64,000 nucleotides of DNA from Erwinia sp. HDF1-3R (GCF_039621855.1 NZ_CP155071.1:1302001-1366000); one strand, 5' to 3'. Counted from the stretch's first letter, positions 1-9,153 are shown. The notes: generated by a model from the letters alone, not told the origin. Numbers and translations are program-made.

Positions 1-2
1 AT

Positions 3-296
3 GACACGATGTCTATGCCTGACCGCCAGGCTCAGGGAACGGCTGCTCAGCACAGCTATCAGAGCGGGATGGATAAAATGCATCACAGCATGCAAAAAGG
101 CATGACCTCGCACGATCCGGACGTCGCCTTCGCTAACGGTATGACGGCCCATCATCAGGGCGCCATTGATATGGCGAAGACCGAGCTGAAATACGGCAAA
201 GATCCTGAAATGCGCAGGCTGGCAGAGGCGATTATTAACGCGCAGCAGCCAGAAATTGACCAGATGCAGGCGTGGCTGAAAAAGCAGAAAAAATAG
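3..296 (+). CDS. DUF305 family protein (5' end outside window)
   Basis: C-terminal part of a small DUF305 protein. The frame is open to the left edge, so the true start and probable signal peptide lie outside the window. The visible part has the family hallmarks: a Met/His-rich stretch (MHHSMQKGM), then the core AFANGMTAHHQGAIDMAK with its paired histidines, and a C-terminal helix ending in QMQAWLKKQKK. Family members are small periplasmic four-helix proteins, often found near copper genes. A metal-related role is therefore plausible, but nothing in this window confirms it. Confidence 0.75.
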   Translation, partial: DTMSMPDRQAQGTAAQHSYQSGMDKMHHSMQKGMTSHDPDVAFANGMTAHHQGAIDMAKTELKYGKDPEMRRLAEAIINAQQPEIDQMQAWLKKQKK

Positions 297-357
297 CCTT
301 TCAGTGAGGCTGATGCTGCTTAATAAGGCGATAGGGCTGGCGTGAGAGGATATTAAC

Positions 358-630
358 GTGGGCGAAGGAAAAAACTCACCCGCTGAGGCGAAAGTTGTTA
401 AAATTAACTTCTCTCTCAAACTCATGGAATACATTATGTCATCGGAAATTGCACATCCCTCTACCAGCCCAAAGCAGGCTGCACTTCAGCTGGTTATTGA
501 ACTGGTCCGTGCGGGCAAGCTCAGCCCATTACAGGGCGACGCCTCCAATATGATCTCTATTTATGAGCAGTTCAAAGCCCACTTTGAAGCGGATAAGCAG
601 AAAAAAAGTTCGGAATCTGCCATCTCATAA
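358..630 (+). CDS. Small hypothetical protein, GTG start
   Basis: A 90-residue soluble, mostly helical protein that I do not recognise. The GTG start is supported by an AGAGGA ribosome site 7 nt upstream. The middle (KQAALQLVIELVRAGKLSPLQG) is amphipathic, and the tail is charged and Ser-rich (KQKKSSESAIS). It has no signal peptide or membrane segment. It converges on the ABC-transporter binding protein gene, with a hairpin between them. Coding status rests on length, ribosome site and ordinary composition; function is unknown. Confidence 0.6.
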   Translation: MGEGKNSPAEAKVVKINFSLKLMEYIMSSEIAHPSTSPKQAALQLVIELVRAGKLSPLQGDASNMISIYEQFKAHFEADKQKKSSESAIS

Positions 631-634
631 GTGT

Positions 635-655
635 CGGGCGGCATTTCGCCGCCCG
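635..655. terminator. Hairpin between convergent genes
   Basis: Perfect 8-bp stem CGGGCGGC / GCCGCCCG with a 5-nt loop, between the small protein gene and the convergent binding protein gene. There is no strong T-run on either side, so terminator activity is inferred from position. Confidence 0.5.
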
Positions 656-671
656 TGCTTATCGCCCGGCG

Positions 672-2249
672 TCAATTTTTACTCACCCGATCGTAGTAGA
701 GCATGCTGGTGCCGATCCCCTGCTGCGCCCCCTGAATATTACTGCGCAGGCCCACCAGCTTTTGCCCCTGTAGCGTGACGACGTAGGGAGAGTTTTGCTG
801 AATCTCCGTCTGTAGCTGCTGATAGAGTGCATTGCGGGTTTTCACATTGCTCTCAGCCGCCGCGGCACGCGTCTGCTCACTGAGCTTTGGAATGGTCCAG
901 CCCAGCCGCCATGCCAGGGTTTTCGGGCCATTCGGCACGTTGTAAGCAAAGGTGCTGGCGTTGGTATTGGGGTCAACATAGTCCGCCCCCCAATAAATAA
1001 AGATCGACTGAAAGTCACGTCCGCGCATTTTTGCCCACAGCTCCGCTTCCGCCACCGGCTGGATATCAATTTGGATATCGGCTTTGGCAAAGCTGGCCTG
1101 GAGAGCCTGTGCGATATCGGTGTAGGGTGGCTGGTTTACGATGGTCAGTGAGAAGCGCGTGCCGGGCCTGATCCCTCCCTGCTGCAAAATCGCTTTTGCC
1201 TTGTTCAGATCGTAGTGGAAAGGCTGACTGGTAAGGGCCCCGTCGAAACCCTCAGGCAAAAATGTCTGATGCACCTGAAACTGGCCCTTCAGCAGATCCT
1301 TTGAAATCCCATCGTAATCAACCAGCCAGCGGGCGGCCTGCCACAGCGCCGGGTTACCCAGCGCACTCTGCTGTTTGTTCTGCGTGTTGAAGCCCAGATA
1401 ATAAATCAGGCTGGACGGAAAGCTGGCAACTTTCACCCCGGACACCTTTTTGAGCGCATCAAACTGATCGGCACCCAGCTCATAGGCGACATCGGCATCC
1501 CCCTGCTGCAACAGCAGGCGGCGGGAGCCGGGATCGGACACCCCCTTAAGAATGACCCGCTTCAGCTTCGGCAGCGGCACCGCGTGAGGGTTCTCCTCCA
1601 GCACCAGCGCCTGCTGAGGGACAAAGTTGCGAATGGCGTAGGCCGCGCTGCCCGCCGAATGGTTGCGCAGCCAGCCGTTGCCAAAATCACCGTTGCTGGC
1701 ATGCTGCTGCGCCAGCTTGCTGTCCACCACCGAGGCCACCGGCGCGCTGAGCAGCCGCAGCGCCAGATCGCGGCCAATCGCCGAGGTCCAGCGGATCTCT
1801 ATCTGATGGTCACCCTGTGCGATCAGCTGGCCGTCGATATTTTCCGGCGTCCAGCCAAATTCACCGAGAATAAACGCCGGCGTCTTGTTGAGCTTTACGC
1901 CCCGGCTCAGCGAATACACCACATCCTGCGCGGTAACGGGATTTCCGCTGGCGAACGTGGCGTCAGGGCGCAGGGTGAAGAGCAGGCTGCGATCGGTTGT
2001 GCCCGGCTGCCAGGCGCTGGCGAGTGCGGGATCCAGCCTGCGCGGATCGGTGCGATCGGTGGCGACCAGTCCCTGATAAACGTTAATCAGGCTGCTGGTG
2101 CTCACCGTTTCAAAACTTTCAGCGGGGTCGAAGCTGATAATGCCGTCCAGCGGTATGGCAACCACCAGCGTATCGGCTGGCGTAGCGGCATGAGCCAGCT
2201 GGGCTAAGCCCAGCGTGACCGCTGCGGTAAGCGTAAGAATTTTTCGCAT
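672..2249 (-). CDS. ABC transporter family 5 substrate-binding protein (second copy)
   Basis: Periplasmic SBP_bac_5 (peptide/nickel class) binding protein, 525 residues from ATG at 2249. An in-frame extension to 2324 was rejected because MRKILTLTAAVTLGLAQLAHA is a clean signal peptide cleaved before ATPADTL, and an AGGA site precedes it. The mature protein has the family's opening (DGIISFDPAESFE) and the TPENIDGQL and QALQASFAKADIQIDIQP blocks. It is a clear paralogue of the binding protein at 5762-7330. It is last in the operon, 107 bp beyond the second ATPase. Substrate unknown; it may give the same permease a second specificity. Confidence 0.88.
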   Translation of the reverse strand: MRKILTLTAAVTLGLAQLAHAATPADTLVVAIPLDGIISFDPAESFETVSTSSLINVYQGLVATDRTDPRRLDPALASAWQPGTTDRSLLFTLRPDATFASGNPVTAQDVVYSLSRGVKLNKTPAFILGEFGWTPENIDGQLIAQGDHQIEIRWTSAIGRDLALRLLSAPVASVVDSKLAQQHASNGDFGNGWLRNHSAGSAAYAIRNFVPQQALVLEENPHAVPLPKLKRVILKGVSDPGSRRLLLQQGDADVAYELGADQFDALKKVSGVKVASFPSSLIYYLGFNTQNKQQSALGNPALWQAARWLVDYDGISKDLLKGQFQVHQTFLPEGFDGALTSQPFHYDLNKAKAILQQGGIRPGTRFSLTIVNQPPYTDIAQALQASFAKADIQIDIQPVAEAELWAKMRGRDFQSIFIYWGADYVDPNTNASTFAYNVPNGPKTLAWRLGWTIPKLSEQTRAAAAESNVKTRNALYQQLQTEIQQNSPYVVTLQGQKLVGLRSNIQGAQQGIGTSMLYYDRVSKN

Positions 2250-2356
2250 TGTGGAGTCCTGGAATGGTAGCGTTATCAGGACTATAGGGGGAAACGCAGC
2301 GGGGGGAAATGCTGATTCCGGCAAGGGTTAGCTGATTAACAGATTAAGCGTTTCCC

Positions 2357-3028
2357 TCAGGGCACGATGTAGCCTCTATCCATATGCACCGCGCGATCGC
2401 ACATATGATCGATCACCTGCGGATCGTGACTGACCAGCACCATGGTCAGCTTATCCTCCTGCTTCAGGCGGTTCAGCAGGTTAAGGATCTCTGCCTGCAC
2501 CGACATATCCAGTGCCGAAGTGGGCTCGTCCAGCAGCAGGATCTTCGGCTCCAGCAGCAGCGCCCGCACGATAGCCACGCGCTGGCGCTGGCCGCCCGAA
2601 AGCTGGTGCGGATAGCGGTCGGCCAGTTCAGGATCCAGACCGGCGTGGCGAAAACCGGCGTCGATGCGCAGATTGATATCCTTTTTCTTCAGCAGCTTCA
2701 GCGGCTCTGCCAGGGTGCGCCGCAGGCGATGGCGTGGATGCAGTGAGGCATAGGGATCCTGAAAGACCATCTGCACGTCCTGACGAAGCTGGCCGGTAAA
2801 CGCGCTCCCCGGCCTGGCCTGATGGCCTGCCAGCATCATCTTTCCCTGCCAGTGGGGATTTAATCCGGCCAGCGCCCACAGCAGCGAGGATTTGCCGCAG
2901 CCCGACGGGCCGACCAGACCAAAGCAGGAACCGGCCTCAACCGTCAGCGACACGTCGTGAACGACGGTACGGGTTTCATAGCCCAGTCGGTGAGAAACGC
3001 TCAGGTCGCTGAGCTCAATGATGTTCAC
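2357..3028 (-). CDS. Peptide/nickel-type ABC transporter ATPase (NikE/DppF-like)
   Basis: Second ATPase of the importer, 223 residues from a GTG start at 3028 with GGAGG upstream; the longer open frame to 3172 lies inside the upstream gene. Walker A is GPSGCGKS (residues 40-47), the signature is LSGGQRQR and Walker B is LLLDEPTSALD. It is short for this class: it stops soon after the H-loop (LVSHDPQVIDH) and lacks the C-terminal Cys-rich extension of oligopeptide ATPases. The start overlaps the end of the first ATPase gene by 14 bp, indicating translational coupling. Confidence 0.9.
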   Translation of the reverse strand: MNIIELSDLSVSHRLGYETRTVVHDVSLTVEAGSCFGLVGPSGCGKSSLLWALAGLNPHWQGKMMLAGHQARPGSAFTGQLRQDVQMVFQDPYASLHPRHRLRRTLAEPLKLLKKKDINLRIDAGFRHAGLDPELADRYPHQLSGGQRQRVAIVRALLLEPKILLLDEPTSALDMSVQAEILNLLNRLKQEDKLTMVLVSHDPQVIDHMCDRAVHMDRGYIVP

Positions 3029-3863
3029 GGTGTGCCTCCAGTGCCGCGCGGTCAAGCACCGGCAGCAGTTGTCCTTTGGTTGCCAGGCTGGGGCGGCATG
3101 ACCAGAGCGTGCGGGTATAGGGATGGGTCGCGCGCGGCAGATCGGCCGCGGGTAGCCGGTCAAGAATTTCACCCTGATACATCACCATCACCCGTTCGCA
3201 GTGTTCGGCAACCTGCTGAAGATCGTGACTGATCAGCAGCAGCCCCATATTTCGCTGTTCCACCATCCGGCGGATCAGCGCCAGCACCTGGTCGCGCATG
3301 GCGTGATCCAGCGCCGAGGTCGGTTCATCCGCGATCAGCAGCTGGGGATCGGCTATCAGCGCAATGGCCAGCATCACCCGCTGACCCATTCCGCCTGACA
3401 GCTGGTGGGGATAGCGGCTCATGAGCTGGCGCGGCTGAGGCAGGCCGACCGCGTCGAGCATCTCGCAGACCTTCTCTTTTATCTCCGCCCGGCTGAGCCT
3501 CGCGTGGAGCTTTAGCGGCTCCGCCACCTGCCAGCCGATGGTGCGCATTGGATTAAGCGCATATTTTGGGTCCTGCATCACCATAGCCAGCTGGCCACCA
3601 CGCAGCGGTGCCCACTGGCGTTCGCTTAGCGTCAGGGCATCTTCACCCACCACGTTGAGCGTCTGCGCATTCAGCCGCAGCGAGGGGGAAAGCAGCCCCA
3701 TCAGGCTGCGCGCGGTTAACGATTTCCCGGAGCCGGATTCGCCCACCAGCGCCACGCGTTCGCGGCCCAGCGTGAAGCTGATATTGTTGACCAGCGTGGC
3801 ACCGCTGGCGCTGGCAATGTGCAGGCGGTCCGCCACGATCAGAGAAGAGTTTTCAGTTGGCAT
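3015..3863 (-). CDS. Peptide/nickel-type ABC transporter ATPase (NikD/DppD-like)
   Basis: First ATPase of the importer, 282 residues from ATG at 3863, overlapping the upstream permease gene by 11 bp. Walker A is GESGSGKS (residues 41-48). Q-loop (MVMQDPKYALNP), signature and Walker B (LLIADEPTSALD) are all present. The signature reads LSGGMGQR, a slight departure from LSGGQ-QR. The C-terminal tail (THPYTRTLW and beyond) is typical of the DppD/NikD family. It should pair with the second ATPase to power the two permeases. Seven further N-terminal residues are possible from an upstream Met at 3884. Confidence 0.9.
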   Translation of the reverse strand: MPTENSSLIVADRLHIASASGATLVNNISFTLGRERVALVGESGSGKSLTARSLMGLLSPSLRLNAQTLNVVGEDALTLSERQWAPLRGGQLAMVMQDPKYALNPMRTIGWQVAEPLKLHARLSRAEIKEKVCEMLDAVGLPQPRQLMSRYPHQLSGGMGQRVMLAIALIADPQLLIADEPTSALDHAMRDQVLALIRRMVEQRNMGLLLISHDLQQVAEHCERVMVMYQGEILDRLPAADLPRATHPYTRTLWSCRPSLATKGQLLPVLDRAALEAHREHH

Positions 3864-4713
3864 GTCGGGTATCCAGTCGGTCACGCAGGCCGTCGCCCGT
3901 CAGGTTAAAGGCGAGGCTGGCGAGAAGGATCGCGCCGCCGGGCGCGGCAGCCACCCACCACTGATCGAAAATCACTTTGCTGCCCTCGGCCACCATCGAG
4001 CCCCATTCGGCGGTCGGCGGCTGTACGCCCATGCCCAAAAAGCCCAGTCCGGCGGCGGAGAGAATGATACCGCCCAGGCTGAGCGCGGCGCGAACCACCG
4101 CACCGGGCATACAGAGCGGCAGAATATGGCCAAACATCAGGCGCAGGCCGTTGATGCCCTGCATGCGGGCGGCGGCCAGATAGTCACTACGGCGCAGCGC
4201 CAAAGTTTCCGCGCGCGCCTGTCGGGCGAACGGCGGCCAGCTGGTTAACGCCAGCGCCAGTGCGCCGTTCATCAGTCCCGGACCCAGCATCGCCACCAGC
4301 GCCAGTGCGATAACCAGATTCGGCAGTGACAGGAAAATATCGGTAATGCGCATCAGCACCCGTTCGGTCCAGCCGCCTAAATAGCCCGCACAGATGCCGA
4401 TCAGCATGCCCACCGGAATGGTCAGTACCAGGATCAGCGCGACCAGCAGTAGCGTCGGACGGGCACCGTAGATCACTCTGGAGAGCAGATCGCGGCCAAA
4501 GCCGTCGGTTCCCAGCCAGTGAGCGGAAGAGGGCGGTAGCAGACGGGCCGTCATCAGCTGTGCGTTGGGGTCGAAGGGGGCCAGCAGCGGCGCCAGCAGC
4601 GCGGCCAGCACCAGCACTGCAACCAGCGTACCGCCGATGGCCAGTGAGGTGACGCGGGGGCGTCGGCGTCCGCGAGGCGGGACGCTTTCAAGTTCAGTCA
4701 GGTTCTGCGTCAT
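3853..4713 (-). CDS. ABC transporter permease, DppC/NikC type
   Basis: Inner-membrane permease of 286 residues. A basic cytoplasmic N-terminus (RGRRRPR) precedes the first membrane helix, followed by the extracytoplasmic segment LLPPSSAHWLGTDGFGRDLLSR, which is diagnostic of DppC/OppC/NikC proteins. The EAA-type coupling loop is YLAAARMQGINGLRLMFGHILP. The start overlaps the DppB-type gene by 4 bp (ATGA). It should form the heterodimeric channel with that partner. Confidence 0.92.
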   Translation of the reverse strand: MTQNLTELESVPPRGRRRPRVTSLAIGGTLVAVLVLAALLAPLLAPFDPNAQLMTARLLPPSSAHWLGTDGFGRDLLSRVIYGARPTLLLVALILVLTIPVGMLIGICAGYLGGWTERVLMRITDIFLSLPNLVIALALVAMLGPGLMNGALALALTSWPPFARQARAETLALRRSDYLAAARMQGINGLRLMFGHILPLCMPGAVVRAALSLGGIILSAAGLGFLGMGVQPPTAEWGSMVAEGSKVIFDQWWVAAAPGGAILLASLAFNLTGDGLRDRLDTRHAN

Positions 4714-5762
4714 CGGGTTCTCGGATCGGTAAGATAAGTCAGCGCGTCCGCCAGGGCATTCAGCGTGATAAAGCAGCCGCCAATCAGCAGCGTTGAACCC
4801 AGGATCGCTGGCGTATCGGAGGCAAATAGCGCGTTAGTCATATAGCGCCCCACGCCCGGCCAGGCAAACACCGTTTCCGTCAGGACCGAGCCTTCCAGCA
4901 GCGTGGCGTAGGAGAGCGCCAGCACGGTTATCAGCGTACCGCGGACGTTAGGAAAAACGTGCAGCAGCAGGATACGACCCCGGCTGGCACCTTTGGCGCG
5001 TGCGAGAGTGACGTACTCTTTACTGCTCTCTTCCAGCAGCGCCGCGCGCAGTAGTCGGGTTATGCCCGCCATTGCCAGCAGCGCCAGCACCACCACCGGT
5101 AGCCAGAGATGGGCGATGGCATTGCGGAACATCTCCGGGTCGCCTGAAAGCCAGCTATCAATCAGCACCAGGCCGGTTTTAGGCTCCAGCGTATAAATCC
5201 AGACGTCATCCAGCTGCCCCGGCCCGGCGGACCAGTGAAGGACTGCATAGAACAGCAGCAGCCCGAGCAGACCGAGCCAGAACACCGGCACCGAGTAGCC
5301 CAGGAGTGAAACCAGTCGCGCCAGGTTATCCAGCAGGCTACCCGGCTTCCACGCTGCCAGCAGCGCCAGCATAATCCCCAGTGTCGCACCGAGGATCATC
5401 GCACAGGTCGCCAGCTCGAGGGTGGCGGGAAAGGTGCGCAGCAGATCGGCTGCCACGGGCTGGCTGGTGAGGCGGGAAATCCCCAGGTCGCCGTGCACCA
5501 GATGCGTCAGGTAGTGCCAGAACTGCATTAGCACCGGCTGGTCCAGGCCCAGATCGCGCCGCACCTGGGCATAGGTCGATTCGCTGGCGTGGTCGCCCGC
5601 AATTTGCAGCACCGGGTCGACCGGTGACAGGTGCGACAGCATAAAGGTAAAGGCCAGCAGGCCAAGCAGCGTCACCGCCAGCGAGGCGATACCGGTCAGT
5701 AGCCGTCCGCCCCGGAGCCAAAACACCCGCGCAGATGCGCGGGTCACCGCAGCGTCTGCCAT
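4710..5762 (-). CDS. ABC transporter permease, DppB/NikB type
   Basis: Inner-membrane permease of 350 residues with about six hydrophobic segments. The DppB family features are an N-terminal helix, SPVDPVLQIAGDHAS, DLGLDQPVLMQFWHYL and the coupling loop EYVTLARAKGASRGRILLLHVFPN, followed by the TETVFAWPGVGRY block. A 30-residue insertion around WSAGPGQLDDVWIYTLEPKT separates two membrane helices. The ATG overlaps the stop of the binding protein gene by one base (TAATG), so the operon is tightly coupled. Confidence 0.92.
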   Translation of the reverse strand: MADAAVTRASARVFWLRGGRLLTGIASLAVTLLGLLAFTFMLSHLSPVDPVLQIAGDHASESTYAQVRRDLGLDQPVLMQFWHYLTHLVHGDLGISRLTSQPVAADLLRTFPATLELATCAMILGATLGIMLALLAAWKPGSLLDNLARLVSLLGYSVPVFWLGLLGLLLFYAVLHWSAGPGQLDDVWIYTLEPKTGLVLIDSWLSGDPEMFRNAIAHLWLPVVVLALLAMAGITRLLRAALLEESSKEYVTLARAKGASRGRILLLHVFPNVRGTLITVLALSYATLLEGSVLTETVFAWPGVGRYMTNALFASDTPAILGSTLLIGGCFITLNALADALTYLTDPRTR

Positions 5763-7330
5763 TATTTACTGACCTGGCCGTAGTAGACCATATCCGGGTT
5801 GATACCCTGCACGTAGCCTTGCAGATTGTCACGAACGGCAATCAGGTTGCGCGCCTGCAAGCCAATCACGTAGGGCGAGTTCTTCTGCACTTCACGCTGC
5901 ATATTCTGATAAAGCGCGATGCGTTTGGTCTTGTCGCTTTCTGCGGTGGCGGCCAGCGTCTGCTTGTTCAGCTCAGGAATATGCCAGTTCGAACGCCAGG
6001 CCAGCGTGGTGCTGCCGTTTTCCGGGTTGTAGGCAAAAGCCGATGCGTTGGTATTGGGATCGAAATAATCGGCTCCCCAGGCATTCAGCGTGGCGTCATA
6101 GTGATGCGCCTTAACGGTGGTGGAGACTTCGCTGCTGATCCCCGGGATCAGCTCAACCTTCACGCCGCCTTTGGCAAAGCTGGCCTGGAGCGCCTGAGCG
6201 ATATCAAGGTAGGGCGGCTGATTGCTGACGATCAGCTTAAAGCTGACATTTTTCAGCCCAGCCTTGCTCAGAATGGCTTTGGCTTTGTCCGGGTCATAGG
6301 TATACGGATTGTCATTCAGCGCACCGAGGAACCCTTCCGGCAGAAACGCCTGATGCACCTGGAACTGACCTTTCAGCAGCTGGTCAGCAATGCCGTGATA
6401 ATCGAAGAGGTAGCGCGAGGCTTCCCACAGCGCCGGATTTTTCAGTACCGGATTGGCTTCGGTATTGAACTGCATGTAGTAAAGCGAAGCCATAGGGATC
6501 GCCAGCGGCTTCACGCCGGGTTTATTCTTCAGCGCGGCCATCTGATCGGCACCCAGGTTGCGGGCAATATCCGCATCGCCCTGCTCAAGCAGCAGGCGGC
6601 GGGCTGCTGGCTCAGGCACGTTTTTAATCAGGACGTTTTTCAGCTTTGGCGCGCCGCCCGGTGAGCTGGCGTTGGCAGAGAGCAGTAGCACCTCGTGCGG
6701 AATATATTTGCGGATCTGGAACGGACCGCTACCCGCCGAGTGCATGGCCAGCCATTTATTGCCGAAATCGCCCTTCTGCGCGTTGGCCATGGCGGTTTTT
6801 TCATCAATAACCGAGGCGACCGGCGCGGCGAGCAGGCTGAGCACATAGGTGGGGCTGACATTTGCCGTCCAGCTAACCTGTACGTGTTGGTCATCCACTT
6901 TTTTCAGCTGCGCGTCGATATTCTCTTTGTTCCAGCCAAGCTGGGTAAGAATAAAGGAGGGATCGAGGTTCAGCTTCACCACGCGGCTGAGGGAGAAGAT
7001 CACATCTTCCGGGCGAACCGGATTGCCAGAGGCGAATTTTGCCCCCGCGCGCAGGGTAAACGTCAGGCTGCGATTGTCACTGCCGGGCTGCCAGGCGCTG
7101 GCCAGCGTAGGCCTCAGCTCGGTCGGGTTCTCAGGATTAGACTGGATCAGACGCTGATAAAGGTTAGTAAAAGCCTGCACCGACGTGAGCTCGAACCCTT
7201 CAGCCGGGTCAAAACTGCTGGCGTCATCAATAGACTGGGCAATAACCAGCGTATCCGGTGGCGTGGCGGCAGAGGCGTTAAATGAGGCGGCCAGCGCCAC
7301 GGCGAGAATTGATGGAACCGCAATCTTCAT
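5762..7330 (-). CDS. ABC transporter family 5 substrate-binding protein (first copy)
   Basis: Periplasmic binding protein of 522 residues and first gene of the minus-strand importer operon. Signal peptide MKIAVPSILAVALAASFNASA precedes ATPPDTLVIAQSIDDASSFD. It shares long blocks with the second copy (ASAWQPG, FQVHQAFLPEGF versus FQVHQTFLPEGF, WGADYFDPNTNASAFAYN), so the two arose by duplication. The class binds peptides, opines, nickel chelates or sugars; nothing here identifies the ligand. A promoter is expected in the 139 bp upstream. Confidence 0.9.
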   Translation of the reverse strand: MKIAVPSILAVALAASFNASAATPPDTLVIAQSIDDASSFDPAEGFELTSVQAFTNLYQRLIQSNPENPTELRPTLASAWQPGSDNRSLTFTLRAGAKFASGNPVRPEDVIFSLSRVVKLNLDPSFILTQLGWNKENIDAQLKKVDDQHVQVSWTANVSPTYVLSLLAAPVASVIDEKTAMANAQKGDFGNKWLAMHSAGSGPFQIRKYIPHEVLLLSANASSPGGAPKLKNVLIKNVPEPAARRLLLEQGDADIARNLGADQMAALKNKPGVKPLAIPMASLYYMQFNTEANPVLKNPALWEASRYLFDYHGIADQLLKGQFQVHQAFLPEGFLGALNDNPYTYDPDKAKAILSKAGLKNVSFKLIVSNQPPYLDIAQALQASFAKGGVKVELIPGISSEVSTTVKAHHYDATLNAWGADYFDPNTNASAFAYNPENGSTTLAWRSNWHIPELNKQTLAATAESDKTKRIALYQNMQREVQKNSPYVIGLQARNLIAVRDNLQGYVQGINPDMVYYGQVSK

Positions 7331-7469
7331 GGCTTTTTTTACCTTTTAATGTTTTGCGCGAGTGTAGATGACCCTTGTGTCAGATAAATAGTAGATTATT
7401 CGCTATAGATATGTGTTTTGGTTATAAGAAAATCGTACAGGTTATAAAAGCTTAACCTTTGTCTAACGG

Positions 7470-8126
7470 TTAGCGGGTAGCGGCAATCCACAGCCAGGGA
7501 GAGACGCCAATCAGATTGTTCAGCATATGGAGCAGGATGGGCAGCTTAAGTCCATTTGAAACGAGGCGGGCGTAGCAAAGCAGCAGTGAAAGCGCGGTCA
7601 GGGCAATAAGCGTCTGGGGATGGGTGTACTGCATATGGCAAGCGGCAAAGATTAACGAGGCGATCAGGGCGCAGACCAGCCGCTGCTGTGGTGCCCATAG
7701 CAGCAGCCCCTGAAGCAGAAAGCCGCGAAACACCATCTCTTCAAAAACCGGGGCCAGCAGGACGACCGCCAGCGCAAAAATCACCACCCGGCGATGCCCG
7801 TCGCCAAGCTGGCTACCGGTCCAGCTTTCGTGAGACAGGTAAAACGACTGCGAAAGAATAAGCATCAGCAGTAGCGCGATGAAGATAAGAAGCTGGCGAA
7901 GGTTGAGCTTGCTCTGCGGAATGAGGGGGTAGCGGCGTGAAGTCCAAAAATAGAGCGGCACCAGCACGGCAAACTCCAGCCCACAGAGTACCGGCACCAG
8001 CATCCCGTTTTGGCGCAGGGCGGTGAGGTCGGGCAGTACGCTTACCACCAGGGTAAGGGTGTACCACACCAGACATACGCCTGCGCAAAGCAGCGTGCGG
8101 GTTATTCTCTCATCAGGATTGTTCAT
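7470..8126 (-). CDS. CPBP family intramembrane metalloprotease
   Basis: A 218-residue polytopic membrane protein with all three CPBP (CAAX/bacteriocin-processing) motifs: EEMVFRG (Glu129-Glu130 and Arg134), FAACHMQY (His164) and LLHMLNNLIG near residue 200. The Glu and His residues form the proposed zinc/catalytic site inside the membrane. Substrates of most bacterial members are unknown; prenyl processing is unlikely here. It is a single gene, divergent from the I78 lipoprotein gene. Confidence 0.85.
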   Translation of the reverse strand: MNNPDERITRTLLCAGVCLVWYTLTLVVSVLPDLTALRQNGMLVPVLCGLEFAVLVPLYFWTSRRYPLIPQSKLNLRQLLIFIALLLMLILSQSFYLSHESWTGSQLGDGHRRVVIFALAVVLLAPVFEEMVFRGFLLQGLLLWAPQQRLVCALIASLIFAACHMQYTHPQTLIALTALSLLLCYARLVSNGLKLPILLHMLNNLIGVSPWLWIAATR

Positions 8127-8313
8127 CAGGTACGCCCCAGGCCAAATTCTGCTAAGGGTAACTGATTTATCCTGTCGCTGCGCGCCAGAACGTCACGTTG
8201 TCGTGTACGCGAACAGGGCCAGGGTCAAATTCAAAAGCCTTTCTCAATTGTTGCGAAACTCTGCTAACCTGCCGCTTAATCGCCACAGTTAATTGCAAAA
8301 CAGGAGTGGATAA

Positions 8314-8610
8314 ATGAACCGTTATGGAAAAATCGCGATGGGTATCATGCTGGCTGGGCTGGCGGGTTGCCAGTCGTCTGGAAAACAGGGCGCAAAGGAT
8401 ACGCAGGTTGATCCGGAGATGGACCGCTGCGGCGCGTCTGAGTATCAGCAGTTCGTGGGTAAGCCCCTGTCGTCAGTCGACGCGCTCAGGTTTGACCATC
8501 CCGTGCGGGCCATCCCCTATAACTCTGCGGTAACGATGGACTTTAACCTCAATCGACTTAACTTTATGGGTGATGCCCAGGGCAATATTGCCCGCGCCTA
8601 CTGTGGCTAA
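8314..8610 (+). CDS. Peptidase inhibitor I78 family lipoprotein
   Basis: A 98-residue lipoprotein. Signal peptide with lipobox LAGC (Cys19) is followed by a linker and the I78 core: CGASEYQQFVGKPLSS, an Arg-Ala-Ile-Pro segment in the inhibitory loop region, and the closing MDFNLNRLNFMGDAQGNI. I78 proteins inhibit serine proteases of the elastase/subtilisin type; here it would protect the periplasm or outer membrane surface. An AGGAG ribosome site lies before the ATG. It is monocistronic with a strong hairpin immediately downstream. Confidence 0.85.
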   Translation: MNRYGKIAMGIMLAGLAGCQSSGKQGAKDTQVDPEMDRCGASEYQQFVGKPLSSVDALRFDHPVRAIPYNSAVTMDFNLNRLNFMGDAQGNIARAYCG

Positions 8611-8612
8611 CC

Positions 8613-8639
8613 CTCAGGCCGGCAGATGGCCGGCCTGAG
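8613..8639. terminator. Hairpin between convergent genes
   Basis: Perfect 11-bp stem CTCAGGCCGGC / GCCGGCCTGAG with a 5-nt loop. It follows the I78 gene and ends just short of the stop of the convergent thioredoxin-like gene, so it is probably a shared terminator. Confidence 0.55.
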
Positions 8640-8640
8640 C

Positions 8641-9153
8641 CTAACGATGTGATTTTTTTGCCCACCACAGGCGCAGGCGTATGCCCCATTCGCTGGTCCA
8701 GCCCGTCGTGGAAGAGACTATTTTCCCCTTCGAGAGAATAAGGATGGCGGGCAGGGTGTCGATCTCCCAGTCTGCCGTTAGCGTGCCGCCAGGATCGTTC
8801 ACTACCGGCAGCGCCAGGTTTTTACTCTGCAACTGGCGAATAACGTGAATATCATCCCCCGATTGCCGTACCAGGATAACGACATTCCTTCCCTTATCGC
8901 CAAGTGACAAGACGGCGGGCAGGGTAAAGGGACAGGCACCACACCCCGTACCCCAAATGAACAGCAGCAGGGGCTTTTTTTCGCTCAGAGTCGTCAGGGT
9001 GACGCTTCTGCCGTCGATGGTGTGCATCAACACCTCGGCAAAACCTGCAGGGGGATGCGGCGCGCGCTGTGCTGCTAACAGATAAAGGCCGATAACCACG
9101 ATTATCATCAGCGGCAGCAGCCAGGCTGGTCGGTAGGGTTCATCCTGAAACAT
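8641..9153 (-). CDS. Membrane-anchored thioredoxin-like protein (ScsD/TlpA-like)
   Basis: A 170-residue protein with one N-terminal membrane helix (residues 11-28) and a periplasmic thioredoxin fold. The active site is WGTGCGACPF with the redox pair Cys71-Cys74, and the cis-Pro loop is DTLPAILIL. This matches ScsD/TlpA-type disulfide reductases, which in enterobacteria often accompany copper-tolerance genes. Here it stands alone. Just upstream on the same strand, a short ATG frame (about 9219 down) with a signal-like start may be the remnant of a preceding gene, but I could not support it. Confidence 0.78.
   Translation of the reverse strand: MFQDEPYRPAWLLPLMIIVVIGLYLLAAQRAPHPPAGFAEVLMHTIDGRSVTLTTLSEKKPLLLFIWGTGCGACPFTLPAVLSLGDKGRNVVILVRQSGDDIHVIRQLQSKNLALPVVNDPGGTLTADWEIDTLPAILILSKGKIVSSTTGWTSEWGIRLRLWWAKKSHR

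Noticed and set aside
1584..2207. 207-codon plus-strand ORF antisense to the second binding protein
   Set aside because: Shadow frame of a high-GC gene; the opposite strand is a clear SBP_bac_5 protein.
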